This document shows positions 13,838 through 16,675 of a DNA stretch of 16,675 nucleotides, one piece after another. A program made the position numbers and the translations under genes. Each line of letters starts with the position of its first letter. Position 1 is the first letter of the stretch. The DNA lies in NCBI GenBank assembly GCA_947567585.1, contig CANONE010000033.1, forward strand, positions 1 to 16,675. Reading direction: 5' to 3'. The stretch is from an uncultured Clostridia bacterium. GTDB taxonomy: Bacteria; Bacillota; Clostridia; Oscillospirales; Acutalibacteraceae. The notes below the pieces were generated by a model, which made no database searches, had not been told where the DNA came from, and worked only from the letters and a program-made list of their open reading frames with translations.

Positions 13838-15943
13838 TTACAGCGCCAGGGCCGCCAGATGATAGACCAGCCAGCTTACAATCCAAGCCACCGCTACCTG
13901 GAAAGCGGCCGCGAAGATCATCCAGCGCCAGCTGCCGGCTTCCCGGCGGATGGTGGCCAGCGTAGCCGCACAGGGGACGTACAGCAGAGAGAAGGTCATA
14001 AGGGCCAAGGCGTTGGCCGGACCAAAGCCCATACTCCCCAGAATACCGGAAAGAGCCGCCATGCCTGCCGTGGAGTTTACATTGTTGACGCTGAAGAGCA
14101 CCGCGCAGCTGGTGACCACCACCTCTTTGGCGGAGATACCGGCAATCAGCGCCACCACAATCTGCCAGTAGCCCAGGCCCACCGGCGCGAAGAAGGGAAC
14201 CAGCCACCGGCCCAGAAGGGAGCCGAAGGTGCTCCCCATATCCGTGGAATAGCCGGAGGGGCCGAAATTTAAAAGCGCCCACATAATGATGGAAGCCACA
14301 AAGATCACTGTACCCGCCCGGGTTAAGTAGTCCTTTACCTTTTCCCAGACATAGATGAAAATGGTGTGGGCGCTGGGGGATTTATATTCCGGCAGTTCGA
14401 TCAGCAAAGCGTTGCCGGTTTTCTTGCCGCCCTCCAAAAGGCGCATGACGAAAGCCGCGGCCACAGCTACCAGCAGGCCCAAAAGGTACATGGAGTAGGC
14501 GGCCAGCATGGCCTGGTTTGGAAAGAACATCTCCGAAAAGAGCACATAGATGGGAAGCCGGGCGCTGCACGACATAAAGGGGGTAATCAGCATGGTCTTA
14601 TACCGGTCCCTCTTGTTCTCCAGGGCCCGGGAGGCCATGATGGCCGGCACGGTACACCCAAAGCCCAGAATCATGGGAATAAAGGCCCGGCCGGAAAGGC
14701 CCAGCCTTCCCATAACCCCATCCATTACATAGGCCACCCGGGCCATGTATCCGCTGTCCTCCAAAAAGGCCAGTGCCAGAAACAGGATGATGATGTTGGG
14801 CAAAAAGGTGAGAATCCCCCCCACCCCGGTGATGATTCCGTCTACGATCAGCGAGACCAGCATAGGGGCTACGCCCAGCGCTTCCAGCCAATGAAGGGCC
14901 CCGGCGGAAAAGAGATCCAGCCCCATCTGGAAGTATTCCTTAAGCCAATCCCCCACGGCAAAGGTCAGGAAGAACACCAAGGCCATGATCAGCAAAAATA
15001 CCGGCATCCCCCAGACTGGATGAGTCAGAAGTCCGTCCACCCGGTCCGTAACGGCGGAACGCTCTTCCTTATTGACCATCACCTCTTCCATAATCTCATC
15101 AATAAAGTCGTACTTCTGGTTGATGATATCCTGCTCGTAGCTGCGGTCCAGCACGTCCGGACGGTGGACGGGGTACGTATCCAGGATCTCCTTGTCCCCC
15201 TCCAAGAGCTTGATGGCGTGCCAGCGGTAATTCTGCAAGCCAGGATACCGGGCCTGCAGCTCCTCTATCAGCTGGTCGATTTTGTCCTCCAGCAGATCCG
15301 AATACACCATGGCGAATTCCGCGTGATGCTGGTGGCGGTGGTGGCTGTCCTGGAACGGTCCATCCGTAAAGGGTCTTGTACTCTGGGTGGATTCCCCGTT
15401 TCCGCCTCTGCCCCCGTGGTGGTGGATCAGCGGCATGTCAACCGGCCGGCCTACATGGTGGGCGGCGGCGTGCATAAGAATGTCCAGGCCCGTTTTCCGC
15501 CTGGCCGAGACCGGAATGACCGGAATGCCCAGCATCTCGGGGAGCCGGTGGGTGTCAATCTCCATACCCCGCTTCTCCACAATGTCCATCATGTTAAGGG
15601 CCAAAATCACCGGCTTGCCCAGCTCAATGAGCTGTAGGGTAAGGTAGAGGTTCCGCTGCAGAGCGGAGGCATCCGCCACATCGATAATCACATCCACCTC
15701 GTCGCTGAGTATGTACTGCCGGGTAACCTGTTCCTCCATGGTATAGCAGGTCAGGCTGTAGGCCCCAGGCAGGTCTACCAGCCTGTAATCGTTGTGGTGG
15801 AACTGAAAGCGGCCCTCCTTTTTCTCCACTGTAACCCCCGGCCAATTGGCAACTTTCAGATTGGCGCCGGTATACGCGTTAAAAAGCGTGGTTTTGCCGC
15901 AGTTGGGGTTTCCCGCAAAACCGATGCTGATTTCATTTGGCAT
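13838..15943 (-). CDS. feoB: Ferrous iron transport protein B
   Basis: A 701-residue inner-membrane Fe(II) importer with an N-terminal GTPase domain. G motifs are visible: G1 GNPNCGKTT (11-19), G2 region VTVEKKEG, G3 DLPG (57-60), G4 NMMD (117-120) and G5 SARRKTG (146-152). A linker with two histidine clusters follows (HHH 174-176, HHRHQHH 201-207), then the membrane part with the gate motifs GFGCTVPAI and MSCSARLPIYVLF and the repeat later in the second half. The start is ATG 15943, with AGGGGGG about 6 bases ahead. The in-frame ATG at 15994 is inside feoA and rejected. It overlaps the feoA stop by 11 bases, so translational coupling is likely. Length and order are normal; the histidine-rich insert between the G domain and the linker helices is unusual. 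Confidence 0.95.
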   Translation of the reverse strand: MPNEISIGFAGNPNCGKTTLFNAYTGANLKVANWPGVTVEKKEGRFQFHHNDYRLVDLPGAYSLTCYTMEEQVTRQYILSDEVDVIIDVADASALQRNLYLTLQLIELGKPVILALNMMDIVEKRGMEIDTHRLPEMLGIPVIPVSARRKTGLDILMHAAAHHVGRPVDMPLIHHHGGRGGNGESTQSTRPFTDGPFQDSHHRHQHHAEFAMVYSDLLEDKIDQLIEELQARYPGLQNYRWHAIKLLEGDKEILDTYPVHRPDVLDRSYEQDIINQKYDFIDEIMEEVMVNKEERSAVTDRVDGLLTHPVWGMPVFLLIMALVFFLTFAVGDWLKEYFQMGLDLFSAGALHWLEALGVAPMLVSLIVDGIITGVGGILTFLPNIIILFLALAFLEDSGYMARVAYVMDGVMGRLGLSGRAFIPMILGFGCTVPAIMASRALENKRDRYKTMLITPFMSCSARLPIYVLFSEMFFPNQAMLAAYSMYLLGLLVAVAAAFVMRLLEGGKKTGNALLIELPEYKSPSAHTIFIYVWEKVKDYLTRAGTVIFVASIIMWALLNFGPSGYSTDMGSTFGSLLGRWLVPFFAPVGLGYWQIVVALIAGISAKEVVVTSCAVLFSVNNVNSTAGMAALSGILGSMGFGPANALALMTFSLLYVPCAATLATIRREAGSWRWMIFAAAFQVAVAWIVSWLVYHLAALAL

Positions 15944-16166
15944 GTTTGTCCCCCCTAACTGTGATGTGCGCGGCAATGTCCATCCCCATGGCAAAGCGGG
16001 TTCCCCGCACCGTGATAATCATGGCGCCCCGCCGCTTTTTCCGCAGGACCTCCACCCGGCTCCCGGCGATCAGCCCCAAAGCCTCCAGCCGCCGGGAGAG
16101 CTCTAAAGGCAGGTCTAGTCCATCCACCAAAACTCTTTCGCCGGCAGCGCAGTTTAACAAGGTCAT
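15933..16166 (-). CDS. feoA: Ferrous iron transport protein A (FeoA)
   Basis: A 77-residue cytoplasmic SH3-like protein that helps FeoB function. The family run is present: LELSRRLEALGLIAGSRVEV and then RGTRFAMGMDIAAHI, a beta-barrel fold. I prefer ATG 16166 (AAGGG 10 bases upstream) to ATG 16175, which directly abuts that site. The end overlaps the feoB start codon by 11 bases. It is transcribed as the first gene of the feoAB operon from the promoter at 16241-16269. No feoC-like gene is seen. Confidence 0.93.
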   Translation of the reverse strand: MTLLNCAAGERVLVDGLDLPLELSRRLEALGLIAGSRVEVLRKKRRGAMIITVRGTRFAMGMDIAAHITVRGDKHAK

Positions 16167-16240
16167 CGCACCCATTCCCTTCCCAGGCCGGCCGCATATA
16201 GTTTAAGGCAGTCCGGCGCGCAAAACTATCTCCAAGTTGA

Positions 16241-16269
16241 ATTATAACGCCAGCAGAGTCAAATGTCAA
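16241..16269 (-). promoter_or_regulatory. Consensus sigma-A promoter of feoAB
   Basis: On the minus strand, a perfect TTGACA (16264-16269), a 17-base spacer and a perfect TATAAT (16241-16246). Transcription would start near 16234, leaving a leader of about 68 nt. Such a perfect promoter usually needs a repressor to be shut off when iron is high. Confidence 0.88.
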
Positions 16270-16271
16270 TG

Positions 16272-16290
16272 AAAAGTAAGCCAAAACTAA
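16272..16290 (-). promoter_or_regulatory. Possible DtxR/IdeR-like box upstream of feoAB
   Basis: On the minus strand TTAGTTTTGGCTTACTTTT agrees with the 19-base IdeR/DtxR consensus TWAGGTWAGSCTWACCTWA at 15 positions, just upstream of the -35 box. The dyad symmetry is poor and part of the match comes from degenerate positions, so the call is tentative. Confidence 0.25.
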
Positions 16291-16355
16291 CTGCCAATAG
16301 ATTTACACATTTCGCGGCAGCTTTCAAGAACTTTCTACTAAAGCAGAAAAAGGAC

Positions 16356-16384
16356 TTGATTTTTGAGAGAGTTAAGAGTATACT
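16356..16384 (+). promoter_or_regulatory. Sigma-A promoter pointing toward the tRNA-Leu gene
   Basis: TTGATT (16356-16361), a 17-base spacer and TATACT (16379-16384) form a good plus-strand promoter, with a start near 16391. The next recognised feature is the tRNA-Leu at 16588, about 200 bases on. Confidence 0.65.
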
Positions 16385-16390
16385 AGGTGA

Positions 16391-16587
16391 TAGTGAATTG
16401 GCATACTGAAGATGGCAGACGGCTGGATTCCAAACCTTCCGCGTCATACAAAGCGCCGGAATGTGCAAACTCTCGTAAACACTGAGAAAATTAAAAAGTA
16501 AATATGTAGTTTGATTTTCATGTCCCTCCACGACGTCCCTCCGTTTTCTGGAGGAATGATTGGGAGTTGGACTTTGAAAATAAGGAT
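16391..16587 (+). other. Gene-free, AT-richer leader before the tRNA-Leu
   Basis: With the feoAB promoter region it makes up the 16176-16587 gap (over 300 bases). It holds a TTCCG/CGGAA stem near 16437-16463, a repeated GTCCCTCC and a CCTCC/GGAGG hairpin near 16544-16555. A 32-codon frame from GTG 16387 has no ribosome binding site. It is probably a tRNA precursor leader, but a small RNA cannot be excluded. Confidence 0.4.
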
Positions 16588-16675
16588 GCCGGTGTGATGG
16601 AATTGGCAGACGTAGTGGACTCAAAATCCACCGGGCTAATAACCCGTGCCGGTTCGAGTCCGGCCACCGGCACCA
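16588..16675 (+). tRNA. tRNA-Leu (anticodon CAA)
   Basis: Acceptor arms GCCGGTG and CACCGGC pair fully, followed by discriminator A and an encoded CCA that ends at the last base of the window. The anticodon arm GTGGA/TCCAC holds loop CTCAAAA, giving anticodon CAA, which reads UUG. The long variable arm (CGGG/CCCG) and the T arm GCCGG-TTCGAGT-CCGGC fit class II tRNA-Leu. The 88-base length is normal. Confidence 0.97.

Noticed and set aside
14366..15637. 423-codon plus-strand frame opposite feoB
   Set aside because: Composition (His, Gln, Gly rich, no domain) is typical of antisense shadows; feoB is unambiguous.
16200..16300. Fur box at the feoAB promoter
   Set aside because: No segment resembling the GATAATGATAATCATTATC-type repeat was found around the -10 and -35 boxes.
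1..16675. CRISPR array, prophage or insertion sequence
   Set aside because: No regularly spaced repeats, transposase, integrase or phage structural genes were seen in the window.

Overview
The window looks like chromosome of a GC-rich, low-oxygen-adapted Firmicute, most likely a Clostridia member near the Oscillospiraceae/Ruminococcaceae. That placement is inferred from consensus sigma-A promoters, strong GGAGG-type ribosome binding sites, a lone MarR/ABC exporter pair, a FeoAB ferrous iron system, a two-domain PPK2 kinase and a BofA-type sporulation protein in otherwise GC-rich DNA. No phage, transposase or CRISPR signal was seen, and most genes are recognisable housekeeping or membrane functions.

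Left part (1-2250, minus strand): two tandem membrane-anchored GH25 (lysozyme-fold) proteins, read leftwards from one promoter at about 2216-2244. The downstream copy keeps all four catalytic acids of the family. The upstream copy keeps the fold signatures but has lost all four, so it looks like a pseudoenzyme paralogue. Next (2270-2830) is a coding-like stretch with no good start codon, ending in a 28-bp palindrome and a hairpin.

Middle part (2831-11361, plus strand): a MarR regulator, a half-size ABC exporter, murD (peptidoglycan precursor synthesis), rnr (RNase R), a 58-residue bofA-like gene, nagA (GlcNAc-6-phosphate deacetylase) and a GNAT acetyltransferase. The acetyltransferase has a near-consensus promoter overlapping the nagA stop codon and a 17-codon leader reading frame.

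Right part: a two-domain PPK2-type polyphosphate:AMP phosphotransferase followed 12 bp later by a lipoprotein gene (11620-13704, plus). A large bidirectional terminator separates them from the convergent feoAB operon (13838-16166, minus), which has a perfect TTGACA-17-TATAAT promoter. An AT-richer, apparently gene-free stretch with its own plus-strand promoter leads to a tRNA-Leu(CAA) gene that ends exactly at the window edge.

Functionally, several genes concern the cell wall (two GH25 proteins, murD, nagA) and the spore programme (bofA). Two families of hairpin-forming intergenic repeats are scattered between genes: a 32-nt imperfect dyad (183-214, 6835-6866, half copy at 11488) and a compound hairpin element (9115-9186 plus, about 3513-3580 minus). 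The observations most worth checking are the catalytically dead GH25 twin, the small bofA gene with a possible mother-cell promoter, the histidine-rich insert in FeoB and the repeat families.
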